Source: Bdellovibrio sp. (GTDB taxonomy: Bacteria > Bdellovibrionota > Bacteriovoracia > Bacteriovoracales > Bacteriovoracaceae). Taken from it: a stretch of 36,310 nucleotides of DNA. Shown here piece after piece: positions 16,877 to 25,950 of the stretch (its first letter is position 1; the number at the start of each line of letters is the position of its first letter). A program made the position numbers and the translations under genes. The stretch is from positions 1 to 36,310 of the forward strand of contig JACPIU010000029.1 of assembly GCA_016187935.1 (NCBI GenBank), given 5' to 3'. The notes under the pieces are model-generated. The model ran no database searches. It saw nothing but the letters and a program-made list of their open reading frames with translations, and was not told the DNA's origin.

Positions 16877-17561
16877 TTTTCACCATTGCGCGATCTTTAC
16901 TATAGGAATGGAATTTGATCGAGAACCTTTTTTCATTTCTTATTATATGCCACTGCAAATGGCCAATTGTTAAGCAACTAAGTTGAAAGCTTTTCACAAA
17001 TCCCAAGCGCTTGTGGGAATTAAATGAATTATGATTATCGAGATCTGTTGCAGTAATGAATCGACTACCGATGGGAAATTGCTTGATACAGTAACTTGCA
17101 AAATGAGGAAAGACACCCTTTAATCGGTATTCAGGATGAATAAAGCCATTTCCGAAAAAAATCATATTTGGAGAAAGTTCAATGGCAATATTTTTTTTCT
17201 TATAATCGTCATACGTGATTATATGCTGATTCAAAAAGGCCCAATAATACCCGATTAAGACATCGTTTTTTCTCGCTACAAAACAAATATTTCCAGCTTT
17301 AAAAAAATTCGAAAATATTTCTCGTTGTGCGGCGACTCCACTTTCTCCTGTCATAAAAACGAGTTCGTCAAGAAGAGAATCAAATTCAGGCCTAGATAGT
17401 ATGTCTTGGTTAATTCTTTCAAACTTAATATTCGACAGATTACGCACAAGTAATTTTTCATTCAGTGTCGAGAATTCAAGGCCAAGTATCGTATGAAAAT
17501 AAAATCTATCATGAGAACAAAAACGTGATTCTGAAATGCGCGCAAGAACTCGTGAAATCAT
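16818..17561 (-). CDS. GNAT-like acetyltransferase
   Basis: The C-terminal half of this 247-residue protein carries a GNAT layout. A strand ending in FGNGFIHPEYRLKGVFPHFA (motif A with a degenerate R-x-x-G loop) is followed by FITATDLDNHNSFNSHKRLGFV, the N-x-x-x-x-x-x-x-x-G-F block. The N-terminal half is unrecognised. It could N-acetylate or O-acylate a sugar of the repeat unit. AAGGAG precedes the ATG. It is divergent from the acyl-AMP ligase and convergent with the deacetylase. Confidence 0.68.
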   Translation of the reverse strand: MISRVLARISESRFCSHDRFYFHTILGLEFSTLNEKLLVRNLSNIKFERINQDILSRPEFDSLLDELVFMTGESGVAAQREIFSNFFKAGNICFVARKNDVLIGYYWAFLNQHIITYDDYKKKNIAIELSPNMIFFGNGFIHPEYRLKGVFPHFASYCIKQFPIGSRFITATDLDNHNSFNSHKRLGFVKSFQLSCLTIGHLQWHIIRNEKRFSIKFHSYSKDRAMVKIKADILLPDQAWALSHVIS

Positions 17562-17616
17562 GATCTCTCCTTAACAGTAATAGGCAAAATTAATGTATTT
17601 TTTCATTATCGCCAAG

Positions 17617-17630
17617 GTGACTATAATCAA
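17617..17630. promoter_or_regulatory. Possible FNR-type site, 8 of 10 positions
   Basis: GTGACTATAATCAA matches eight of the ten fixed FNR positions. It lies between the divergent GNAT and acyl-AMP ligase genes. It is weaker than the site at 12167 and could be chance. Confidence 0.35.
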
Positions 17631-17713
17631 AGGTGGCGGTGAGCTGACTCATTTACGCTCGGGAGACCGGTCCGTATAAAATACTGCATTAATCTTGCTA
17701 GGAGAAATTAAGT

Positions 17714-19306
17714 ATGGATAAATTTCTGTATCCTATCAGTTTAAGCGATTTCCTCGTGCGTGCGGTAGAAAAATCGCCCACTAAAATTGCTTGCATTGAA
17801 CAAGGAATTCCATATTCATATGCATCTATCTACGATCAATCCTGCAAACTTGCAAACGCATTACAAAATAAAGGACTCAGTCGCGGTGATCGTGTTGTTC
17901 TTTTCATGGATAACTCGGTTAAAACTATCATCTCACTTTTCGGAACATTATTGGCCGGAGGAGTCTTTTCAATCATAAATCATCAAACAAAGGCAAATAA
18001 GTTAAAGTTCATTTTAGACGATAGTGATGCCAAAATTCTAATCACCAATTACGCGTTACAGGGAACTTATCGGAAAGCATTAGAATTAGGGACACAGATA
18101 AAGGCGACTATCGTAACTGAACTTACACCGGATAGTAGATCATCTTTATGTGAAAATGCATTTGAGGATTTAACCCAGTCTATCGAACCGATTGTAAGCC
18201 CCTATCGAAACATCCCAACTGATCTCGCGGCATTAATCTACACATCTGGAAGTACCGGCGATCCAAAAGGGGTTATGATGAATCATCAGTCGATGATTTT
18301 TATGACTCACTGTCTCGATTATTATCTTGGTCTTGATAGTGAAGAACGCATTTTGAACTTCCTGCCCTTATCATTTGATTACGGACTTTATCAGGTTTTC
18401 ATGACGATTAGCCTGGGAGCAACTTTGGTTTTGGAGAAATCATTCAGTTATCCGGAGAAGATAATTGAAACGATAAGCAAAGAAAAGGTTACAGTTTTTC
18501 CCGGTGTCCCCACAGTTTATAAAACATTGATCGCATTAACCCAAAAAAGAAAAATCGTATTTGATAAAGTTCGAAAAATCACGAATACAGCAGCGTCACT
18601 ATCTGCGGACTTGATCCCAGACTTGCAAGCAATATTTCCCAATTCCCAAATATATAAAATGTACGGTTTAACTGAATGCAAGAGGGTCAGTTATCTTTCA
18701 CCCGACAATCTTCAAAAGGCCCCTCATTCGGTAGGCAAGGCCATTCCCGGCACTGAAGTCTTCTTACTCTCTCAAAACGGACTTCCTGTTGCTGCTGGCG
18801 ACCTTGGTATTCTCCATGTTCGCGGCCCTCATCTTATGATGGGTTATTGGAAGCGTCCTTATGAAACAGATCAGATGCTCAAAGAAGGGCTTTATCCCGG
18901 TGAAAAGATTTTATGTACCCATGACTGGTTTACAATCGATAGCGATGGTTTTCTTTATTTCAAAGGCAGAAGTGACGATATTATTAAAACACGCGGAGAA
19001 AAAGTATCACCGATTGAAGTAGAAAATTGCTTAGACGGAATTGAAGGAGTCAAGGACTCGGCAGTCATGGGAGCACCGGATGAATTATGGGGACAATCAA
19101 TTATCGCCTATATTGTTCCGGACGGAACGGTCGAGCTTAATGAGCATACAATAATAAAATCATGTCGAAATAAACTCGAAAACCATATGGTTCCTAAAAA
19201 AGTCATTTTTGTGGATGAATTGCCTGTAACTGCATCAGGCAAAGTGACCAAGTCAGGATTAATTCGAACGCAGCACATGGAGGAAGCCTATGCAGGCAAT
19301 AATTGA
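17714..19306 (+). CDS. Acyl-CoA ligase-like AMP-forming enzyme, exosortase-locus type
   Basis: This 530-residue ANL-family enzyme has the phosphate loop YTSGSTGDPKG (176-186), a MYGLTE motif, the hinge region FKGRSDDIIKTRGEKVSPIE, and a C-terminal catalytic Lys510 in TASGKVTK. It activates a carboxylic acid as an acyl-adenylate and passes it to a thiol. The next gene encodes an acyl carrier protein and overlaps by 17 bases, so the ACP phosphopantetheine is the likely acceptor. AGGAGAAA precedes the ATG. The acid cannot be deduced. The set closely resembles acyl-ligase/ACP pairs of XrtA/PEP-CTERM loci. Confidence 0.9.
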   Translation: MDKFLYPISLSDFLVRAVEKSPTKIACIEQGIPYSYASIYDQSCKLANALQNKGLSRGDRVVLFMDNSVKTIISLFGTLLAGGVFSIINHQTKANKLKFILDDSDAKILITNYALQGTYRKALELGTQIKATIVTELTPDSRSSLCENAFEDLTQSIEPIVSPYRNIPTDLAALIYTSGSTGDPKGVMMNHQSMIFMTHCLDYYLGLDSEERILNFLPLSFDYGLYQVFMTISLGATLVLEKSFSYPEKIIETISKEKVTVFPGVPTVYKTLIALTQKRKIVFDKVRKITNTAASLSADLIPDLQAIFPNSQIYKMYGLTECKRVSYLSPDNLQKAPHSVGKAIPGTEVFLLSQNGLPVAAGDLGILHVRGPHLMMGYWKRPYETDQMLKEGLYPGEKILCTHDWFTIDSDGFLYFKGRSDDIIKTRGEKVSPIEVENCLDGIEGVKDSAVMGAPDELWGQSIIAYIVPDGTVELNEHTIIKSCRNKLENHMVPKKVIFVDELPVTASGKVTKSGLIRTQHMEEAYAGNN

Positions 19307-19544
19307 TAATTTACGCCATTTCATCACTGACAATTTCCTATACGGTGTCGATATTTCTAATTTGCAAAACGACACATCATTAATAAATTCTGGTTTGGTC
19401 GACTCGGCTGGGATTATGGAAGTTGTCGCTTACGTTGAGGAAACGTTTAACATTTCCGTTGATGATGCTGATTTACTTCCTACGAATTTTGATAGCATGA
19501 ATGGTATTGCCCACTTTATTAACAATAAAAAAATGCGATTATAA
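19290..19544 (+). CDS. Acyl carrier protein
   Basis: This 84-residue acidic four-helix protein has a GLVDSAGIMEVV motif in which Ser39 is the expected phosphopantetheine attachment site (the usual motif is D-S-L). It presumably carries the acyl group made by the overlapping AMP ligase. The gene starts 17 bases inside the ligase, and the NadE-like gene starts 1 base after its stop, so translation is probably coupled. Confidence 0.9.
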   Translation: MQAIIDNLRHFITDNFLYGVDISNLQNDTSLINSGLVDSAGIMEVVAYVEETFNISVDDADLLPTNFDSMNGIAHFINNKKMRL

Positions 19545-19545
19545 A

Positions 19546-20541
19546 ATGCTTGATACAACATCATTTACCGATGACATCTTAAAAATTGATCCACAAGAAG
19601 AAGTCGATTATATAGTGGATCAATTAAGAACAACTGTGTATACAAAATTCAAAAAGAAAGGTGCAGTACTAGGCATATCAGGTGGTGTTGATAGCAGTGT
19701 CGTCGCAGTTTTATGCCTGCGGGCCTTTGGTAGAGATAAAGTTTTAACTTTAACAATGCCTGAGTACGATACTGCCAGTGACACTGCATACCTATCACAA
19801 CTTCTCATTGACAAATATAAATTCAGAAACATCAATGAAAATATCGGCGGCATCCTAAAAGAATTAAAATGCTACAAAAGACGCAACGATGCTATCAGGG
19901 AAGTGATTCCTGAATTCGAAGATGATTGGAAATGCAAAATCGCACTTCCCAAAACGCATTTAACAGGACAATTGAATTTTTTTTCAGTTTTCGTCATGTC
20001 GCCAGAAGGAAAAACAATATCGCGACGACTTGATCTTTCTTCATATCAAAAAATTGTAGCCGCATCGAATCTCAAGCAACGCGTGAGGAAAATGATTGAA
20101 TACTACTATTGTGAATCCTTGAATTATGCCGACATAGGAACACCTAACCAAGTCGAATATGATCAGGGATTCTTTGTTAAGTACGGAGATGGAGCAGCAG
20201 ACGTCAAACCGATTGCACATCTCTACAAAACCCAAGTTTATCAGCTCGCCGAATATTTCGGTATTCCTGAAGAAATTACCAAAAAAGCTCCAACAACTGA
20301 TACCTATTCGCTGCCACAAACACAGGATGAGTTTTACTTTTCCATTCCCTATCGTGAAATGGATTTGTGTCTATATGGACTTGACAATCATGTTCCGGCA
20401 GAAGATGTTGCTCGTGCTATAGGCATCGATACAAAGCAAGTCGAACGCATCTACCAAAATATTACACAAAAAAAGAGAATGGCAAAATATCTGCATAGCA
20501 GCCCAGAAATATTTAATAACGTTGCTCCTCCGGAACTATAA
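19546..20541 (+). CDS. NadE-like ATP-dependent amide synthetase
   Basis: This 331-residue protein is related to ammonia-dependent NAD synthetase. It shows the PP-loop SGGVDSS (45-51), the helix block ASNLKQRVRKMIEYY, and KYGDGAADVKPIAHLYKTQVYQLA, all placed as in NadE. It is longer than E. coli NadE because of an extra segment in the middle (about 110-170). The ATG at 19546 follows the ACP stop directly. The longer frame begins inside the ACP gene and is not real. Within a polysaccharide locus a housekeeping NAD role is unlikely. It may instead form an amide on a carboxylated sugar or on the ACP-bound acyl group, which is an inference. Confidence 0.8.
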   Translation: MLDTTSFTDDILKIDPQEEVDYIVDQLRTTVYTKFKKKGAVLGISGGVDSSVVAVLCLRAFGRDKVLTLTMPEYDTASDTAYLSQLLIDKYKFRNINENIGGILKELKCYKRRNDAIREVIPEFEDDWKCKIALPKTHLTGQLNFFSVFVMSPEGKTISRRLDLSSYQKIVAASNLKQRVRKMIEYYYCESLNYADIGTPNQVEYDQGFFVKYGDGAADVKPIAHLYKTQVYQLAEYFGIPEEITKKAPTTDTYSLPQTQDEFYFSIPYREMDLCLYGLDNHVPAEDVARAIGIDTKQVERIYQNITQKKRMAKYLHSSPEIFNNVAPPEL

Positions 20542-20544
20542 ATC

Positions 20545-22467
20545 ATGTGTGGCATCACCGGTATTTATCATGTAAAGACAAGAAAAAGATTAGATGCTTT
20601 TGACAAAATCTCAGTTCAAAAAATGACTGATACATTATGGCATCGCGGACCGGATGGAAAATCGCATTATTTCGATGAAATAATCGGTCTGGGACATCGC
20701 AGGTTAAGCATTATCGATATCGAAGGTGGGACGCAGCCAATTCACAATGAAGACGAATCAATTTGTGTTATTTTTAACGGTGAAATTTTTAATTTCATCG
20801 AATTGAGAAATAATTTAAAAGCGCATGGACACTGTTTTAAAACTCTATCGGACACCGAGGTTATTGTTCATGCCTACGAACAATATGGATATGACTTTCC
20901 AAGATTTTTGAATGGACAATTTTCAATTGCCCTCTGGGATCGGCATACTGAAGAATTAATCTTGGTTCGCGATCGAGTTGGGATAACTCCGCTCTTTTAT
21001 AGCGTCCTTCCAAATGGTGATTTTATATTTGCTTCCGAAATGAAATCACTACTCGTACATCCTTCGGTAACAACTGAGATTGATCTCGCTGGACTTGAGC
21101 AGATATTTACTTTATGGGTGAACATCCCACCACGTACTATTTTTAAAAACATCAGCGAATTATCGCCCGGGACATCGATGCGAATCTCTCGCGAAGGTCT
21201 ATCGATTAAACAATACTGGTCCTTTGATTTTCCTCGTGAAAGCGACTATTGCGATCAACCGATTGATGTATACATAGAAAGGATTAGTGAAATATTATCG
21301 GATTCAATCAAATTGAGATTACGTGCCGATGTTCCTGTCGGTGCCTATCTTAGTGGTGGCATTGATTCCTCTCTGATTTGCGGATTACTAGGTAAAATTA
21401 CAAATAATGATTTTGAAACTTTTTCCCTGTCTTTTGAAAATAAAATCTACGACGAAAGTGATAGTCAGGAAATTGTACAGAAACATCTCAAGGTAAAACA
21501 CAGTTCTTATCTGATCAAAGATGAGGATATTTCAAATTCATTACCGCAGGTAGTGAGATTAGCAGAGCGTCCCCTACTTAGAACCGCTCCAGCGCCGATG
21601 TTAAAACTTTCTCAACATGTCTCGTCAAAAGCATATAAAGTCGTGCTCTCAGGCGAGGGTTCGGATGAAATATTTGGAGGATATAATATTTTCAAGGAAG
21701 ATAAAATTCGACGATACTGGGCAAAGAATCATCAATCTAAATTGCGGCCTCAATTGTTACAGAAAATTTATCCATACATTAATAACAAAGAGAGAAATGG
21801 ATTTGGATGGCAATATTTCTTCTCGCAAGGATTAAAGGATACCAACAATCCTTTCTATTCACACATGATTCGCTGGAATAATACTGCATTTATAAAAAAC
21901 TTTTTCCATCCAGATGTTCGTCGATGTTTTAATCCTGAGAACAATGTTTACCGGCCATTAAGAGATTTATTACCCCGTGATTTTATGGCCTGGCATCCTT
22001 TATCCAGAGCACAATTCCTTGAGGCCACATTATTTCTGCCCGGTAATCTGTTGTCGTCCCAAGGCGATCGAATGTTAATGGGTAATTCCGTCGAAGGACG
22101 CTTTCCCTTCTTGGATCACCGATTGATTGACTTTGTTGCAACAATCCCACCTCAATATAAGCTCTATGGTTTGGATGAAAAATATATTTTAAAAAAAGTG
22201 GCATCAGCATATGTACCCAAGAGCATACTTATGAGGGGCAAGCAACCCTATCGTGCCCCAATACAAAAGAGTCTGTCGTGCATTAATAACCAAGTCTCAG
22301 AGCTCATAGGGCCACCCAAGATCAAAGACTTCGGATACTACGATTTAATAAGGGCGCAAACATTAGTGGAAAAAGCACGCTCAGAGGCAACCCTAAGCGA
22401 GAGAGAAGACATGGCATTGATTGGGATGGCGTCCCTTCAATTACTTCATCATCAATTCCTTACTTGA
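20545..22467 (+). CDS. Asparagine-synthase-like glutamine amidotransferase
   Basis: The 640-residue enzyme has an N-terminal class II glutaminase domain starting with the nucleophile Cys2 (MCGITGI), plus HRGPDG and FNGEIFN. The synthetase domain has the PP-loop SGGIDSS (270-276) and a later GEGSDEIFGGY. It releases ammonia from glutamine and transfers it to an adenylated carboxylate. Paralogues with this architecture occur in XrtA/EpsH loci (amidotransferase 1) and in O-antigen loci, where they make uronamides. It starts 3 bases after the NadE-like stop. Its last 27 bases overlap a convergent glycosyltransferase. Confidence 0.9.
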   Translation: MCGITGIYHVKTRKRLDAFDKISVQKMTDTLWHRGPDGKSHYFDEIIGLGHRRLSIIDIEGGTQPIHNEDESICVIFNGEIFNFIELRNNLKAHGHCFKTLSDTEVIVHAYEQYGYDFPRFLNGQFSIALWDRHTEELILVRDRVGITPLFYSVLPNGDFIFASEMKSLLVHPSVTTEIDLAGLEQIFTLWVNIPPRTIFKNISELSPGTSMRISREGLSIKQYWSFDFPRESDYCDQPIDVYIERISEILSDSIKLRLRADVPVGAYLSGGIDSSLICGLLGKITNNDFETFSLSFENKIYDESDSQEIVQKHLKVKHSSYLIKDEDISNSLPQVVRLAERPLLRTAPAPMLKLSQHVSSKAYKVVLSGEGSDEIFGGYNIFKEDKIRRYWAKNHQSKLRPQLLQKIYPYINNKERNGFGWQYFFSQGLKDTNNPFYSHMIRWNNTAFIKNFFHPDVRRCFNPENNVYRPLRDLLPRDFMAWHPLSRAQFLEATLFLPGNLLSSQGDRMLMGNSVEGRFPFLDHRLIDFVATIPPQYKLYGLDEKYILKKVASAYVPKSILMRGKQPYRAPIQKSLSCINNQVSELIGPPKIKDFGYYDLIRAQTLVEKARSEATLSEREDMALIGMASLQLLHHQFLT

Positions 22468-23607
22468 CATTGCATCACGCATTTTATTGCTGAAAAAATT
22501 TGCTTTTGCCTTCCATGTTTCGTTCTGTACCAAGAATCGATGCGTTTCTTGAGCTGAATGGACAACAGTCCCTTGTATCAACCCTTGCAGCAGGTTAACA
22601 AATTCTACTGGAGTTTCAGCGATATAAAGAAATTCTGCCAATTTTACAACCTCCGGTAAAGCAGTCGAAACCACAGGCCGCCCAGTCGCTAAATATTCCT
22701 TGATTTTTAGTGGATTGATATTATTGGTTAGCTCATTAATGTGATATGGCAGAATAAAATAATCTTGATCTTGAATTTTATCTGGTAGTTCTTCATAGGT
22801 AACACGTTTCTCAAATATGATATTTGAACATTTCTTCAATATTGCAGTATTCGGAACGACCACTTCACCGATAATCGTAATAGTGCATTCAGGTAATGCT
22901 TCGGCGATAAAAGCAATAAGTTTTTGATCACAACGCTCATCAATCAGTCCAAAATAACAAATTTTTTTCTGCTTCTTCTTATTCTTTATAATTTTCAAGC
23001 TAAAATGATTCACATCTACTCCATGGGTCAGGAGATGCGTTTCTCTTCCGATGCTATTCTTCGATCTGACAAGAGATGAGGACGTTGCAAATATCAAATC
23101 ACTTTTGGCAATCAACTCCCGCTCCATTCTTTTCACTCTATCTTGAGGAATACCGGGCCAAAGCGAAAACTCATCAACACAATAATATACCGTTAATTTC
23201 TCTTTAAATAGTTTCACAAAGTCGCAAGCACTTGGGATCGAGGTAATCACAATCGGAGCGGATAATCCCATCCTTTTGATTTCTTTATCTATTTTTCGGC
23301 GCACGGAAAAAAGATTAATTTTTCGCACTAACTTCCAGGATGTAAAAGGCAGCATAGGCGGTGCTATGATTTTAAGATTTCTGTTTGCCTTGTTGACATT
23401 TTTTTTACCTCGATTCAATGTCCATTTATAAATTAATTGCAAAATTCTTTTAACATCATAAAAAGAAAAATTAGGCGAACGCATCCCTATAGTTTCGATC
23501 CAGAATACCGTATTTAACGGCATTAGTTCTTTAATAATGTGCTCTAAACAATGAGGATGGCGACCAAAATCTTCACCAAAAACGAGCAATAACTCATTCT
23601 TCATCAT
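22441..23607 (-). CDS. Glycosyltransferase, GT4-like
   Basis: This 388-residue protein has the GT-B fold pattern of a retaining glycosyltransferase. An N-terminal domain contains YYCVDEFSLWPG and a DLIFATSSSL strand, a linker LLTHGVDVNHF follows, and the donor domain starts with ICYFGLIDER. The region NNINPLKIKEYLATGRPVVST replaces the classical E-x7-E motif. Two ATG codons lie at the start and AAGG is nearby. It begins 18 bases after the GT2 gene stop, as the last gene of a leftward operon. Substrates are unknown. Confidence 0.82.
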   Translation of the reverse strand: MMKNELLLVFGEDFGRHPHCLEHIIKELMPLNTVFWIETIGMRSPNFSFYDVKRILQLIYKWTLNRGKKNVNKANRNLKIIAPPMLPFTSWKLVRKINLFSVRRKIDKEIKRMGLSAPIVITSIPSACDFVKLFKEKLTVYYCVDEFSLWPGIPQDRVKRMERELIAKSDLIFATSSSLVRSKNSIGRETHLLTHGVDVNHFSLKIIKNKKKQKKICYFGLIDERCDQKLIAFIAEALPECTITIIGEVVVPNTAILKKCSNIIFEKRVTYEELPDKIQDQDYFILPYHINELTNNINPLKIKEYLATGRPVVSTALPEVVKLAEFLYIAETPVEFVNLLQGLIQGTVVHSAQETHRFLVQNETWKAKANFFSNKMRDAMSSKELMMK

Positions 23608-23625
23608 ATAAAACCTTAAATGAAT

Positions 23626-24771
23626 TTAACGAACTGCTTTCTTCCATATCTCATTAGGTGACATATTTCTAAGAAAATAAATAATTCCTTTTAAAGCTGC
23701 GAGATTCACCATGCAGTAATACATGGGATAATAGAAAAAGACATTTCGAATGCCTTTTTTGTATTGTCGAAATCCAATGAGGGCAGATAAATAAAATGAC
23801 AATTGTGCAACAAGGAATATCCAATAAAAAGATCCAGCAAGAAACAAGTTACTTACTAATAATAGAATCAAGAATATTGGCATTGAATAGCGCAGAACTT
23901 TGTGAGAAATAAATTGAAAAACAAAAAAATTTTTAAATTGTTTCAGTGAGTTTTTATATCGTCTCACTATTTGCAATCCTCCATAAACCATGCGTGCTTT
24001 TACATTGAAATCATCCTTCAATGTAATTGACGCTTCTTCACTACTAAGGGCCTCGGGTTCATAAATGACACGATGACCTTTTTTTACAATATCAAAGGTT
24101 ATAGCTGAATCATCATTAATTGTTCCTTCTGGCAGGGTTTCAAAAAGCATGCGTCTAATTGCAAAGATTTCACCATCTCCGGTTGGAATTGAATCGATTT
24201 GGCTTTCCTTTAATTTTAGGGCCGATTCAAATTCCCAGTAAGTTTGATCACCTAAATCAGCACTGCGATCCTTGTCACTCTTTTTGATCACCTTTTTACC
24301 AGACACTCCCCCCACTTTCATGTCGTGGAAATTTCGGACAAGTTTTCCCAGACAGCTCTTATCAAGAATCGTGTTTGCATCCGTAAAAAAGAGTATTTCA
24401 CCCTTGGCCTTTCCCACGCCACGATTTATTGCCATAGATTTTCCTTTCCGTTGCGGGTCGGTTATAGCTATAACTCCACGATCGGCATATTCTTGAACAA
24501 TCGAATGTGTTCGGTCATTTGAACCATCAGAAACGACAATAATTTCAATTTTATTTTTTGGATACTCAAGCTCTAGAGAGTTAAGTATTTTCTGCCTAAT
24601 TACTTTCTCTTCATTATAAGCGGCGATAATCATAGAAACGGATGGACGATCATCACCCGTCAGAATAACTTTCTTTCTCAAAGCGGATAATACAAAAATT
24701 ATTAGAATAAATATGGCATAGTGATAAAAAATTACGCTAAAACTGGACCAAAAAATAAATGCACTAATCAT
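23626..24771 (-). CDS. Membrane-bound GT2 glycosyltransferase
   Basis: This 381-residue protein has one N-terminal membrane span, a GT-A catalytic domain and two or three C-terminal spans. Visible motifs are SMIIAAYNEEKVI, EIIVVSDGSNDRT, FFTDANT (the D-x-D equivalent), TGDGEIFAIRR and EEASITLKDDFNVKARMV, near where processive enzymes carry Q-x-x-R-W. The exact Q-x-x-R-W motif is not present, so a single-addition enzyme is possible. The ATG overlaps the upstream GT4 stop in an ATGA arrangement, showing tight coupling. Confidence 0.87.
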   Translation of the reverse strand: MISAFIFWSSFSVIFYHYAIFILIIFVLSALRKKVILTGDDRPSVSMIIAAYNEEKVIRQKILNSLELEYPKNKIEIIVVSDGSNDRTHSIVQEYADRGVIAITDPQRKGKSMAINRGVGKAKGEILFFTDANTILDKSCLGKLVRNFHDMKVGGVSGKKVIKKSDKDRSADLGDQTYWEFESALKLKESQIDSIPTGDGEIFAIRRMLFETLPEGTINDDSAITFDIVKKGHRVIYEPEALSSEEASITLKDDFNVKARMVYGGLQIVRRYKNSLKQFKNFFVFQFISHKVLRYSMPIFLILLLVSNLFLAGSFYWIFLVAQLSFYLSALIGFRQYKKGIRNVFFYYPMYYCMVNLAALKGIIYFLRNMSPNEIWKKAVR

Positions 24772-25943
24772 AGAGTTCTCCTCATATTTTCCTTAATATC
24801 AATTAATCTGAGATTGTCATCAAAGGCCTGCTTCGCCATGGCATAAGTTCTATTTTGTTTGTTTTCTTTGAAGGCCTTTAACAGAACACTCTTTAAATTA
24901 CTTAAATCAAAATAGAAGCAACTCAGTCCATCTTGAAGGTTGAATCCCCGCGCCCCAAAAGATGTCGTAAAAATCGGAAGTCTGAATGCAATATATTCGC
25001 TCATTTTAATATTACTGCCTGATCCTGAGACAATGGGATTGATAGCGGCATCACAAGCTGCAAAATAAGGATAGACATCATCAACTCTTCCTGTTGATAA
25101 ATAAAAATCTGTGCTTGCTGCCGTGGCCGCGACAGTTCCCACAATAAGAAATTTAATGTCCAAAGTTCGCAACAAACTGAGATGATGCTGGCAAAATTCC
25201 TTAATGAAGTCGAAGGCCTCTGTATTTGGACGATATGAGCTTCCAGAAAAAAGAATCAAGATGGTCTTCATACTAATCCCTAGTTTATTTCTGATTTCAT
25301 ACTTGTCGCCATTATTCAGAACTTTCTCTATCCGCGCGAGATTGACTCCATTAGGAATTATGATGGCCTTATCGTTATTTAACTTATAACAGCTCTCAAA
25401 ATATTCTTTATCGCGATTGATACAAAACAGAACAGAGGATGCATTCCTTACGGCATTTCGTTCAATATAACCGACTAGCGATCTTTTAATTTTTTCCGAT
25501 CCCCTTCGAGCATAGAGGTTGGCCTCCACATTATGAGTATTTAAAATATATTTATTGTGAGAACTGATTGCCGCAGGATAGAGAAATGGGAAATCAATGA
25601 TTAAAACATCTGCATGACGCATGAACATTTTAAGAACTTTTGGAATGCACCAGCGTGACAACAACGTCAGCCAGACTGGCGGAAAATTCATCTTGTAAAA
25701 AAGGAACTGGGTTAGGCCATAAAGAGGATTCCGATTGACATATTCCGAAATACCTTTCGCGATAGTTTGGTGGGATGACTTTCTCATACCTAAATAATCT
25801 CTTTTCCTTCCAGTGTAGGAATATATTGTTGTATCATCACCATTTGCCGCGAATGCTTCGGCGATTGAGGCAGTTCTAATCTGCCCTCCCGATTCGGCGG
25901 GAAATATTTGCAATCCCGAAATTATTAATACATGCCTGGCCAT
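24768..25943 (-). CDS. GT4-type glycosyltransferase, exosortase-locus-like
   Basis: This 391-residue GT-B enzyme begins with LQIFPAESGGQIRT, the Gly-Gly loop typical of sugar transferases of PEP-CTERM/EpsH loci. It continues with KYILNTHNVEANLY, IPNGVNLARIE and ILILFSGSSYRPNTEA, then a donor-binding end with NPIVSGSGSNIKMSEYIAF. It should add one sugar at the cytoplasmic face. Its stop overlaps the GT2 start by four bases, and the flippase gene ends 7 bases upstream. Confidence 0.87.
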   Translation of the reverse strand: MARHVLIISGLQIFPAESGGQIRTASIAEAFAANGDDTTIYSYTGRKRDYLGMRKSSHQTIAKGISEYVNRNPLYGLTQFLFYKMNFPPVWLTLLSRWCIPKVLKMFMRHADVLIIDFPFLYPAAISSHNKYILNTHNVEANLYARRGSEKIKRSLVGYIERNAVRNASSVLFCINRDKEYFESCYKLNNDKAIIIPNGVNLARIEKVLNNGDKYEIRNKLGISMKTILILFSGSSYRPNTEAFDFIKEFCQHHLSLLRTLDIKFLIVGTVAATAASTDFYLSTGRVDDVYPYFAACDAAINPIVSGSGSNIKMSEYIAFRLPIFTTSFGARGFNLQDGLSCFYFDLSNLKSVLLKAFKENKQNRTYAMAKQAFDDNLRLIDIKENMRRTL

Positions 25944-25950
25944 ATTGTGA

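Noticed and set aside
19501-19545. Extended N-terminus of the NadE-like protein
   Set aside because: These codons lie inside the acyl carrier protein gene in another frame. The ATG at 19546 is in the proper position.
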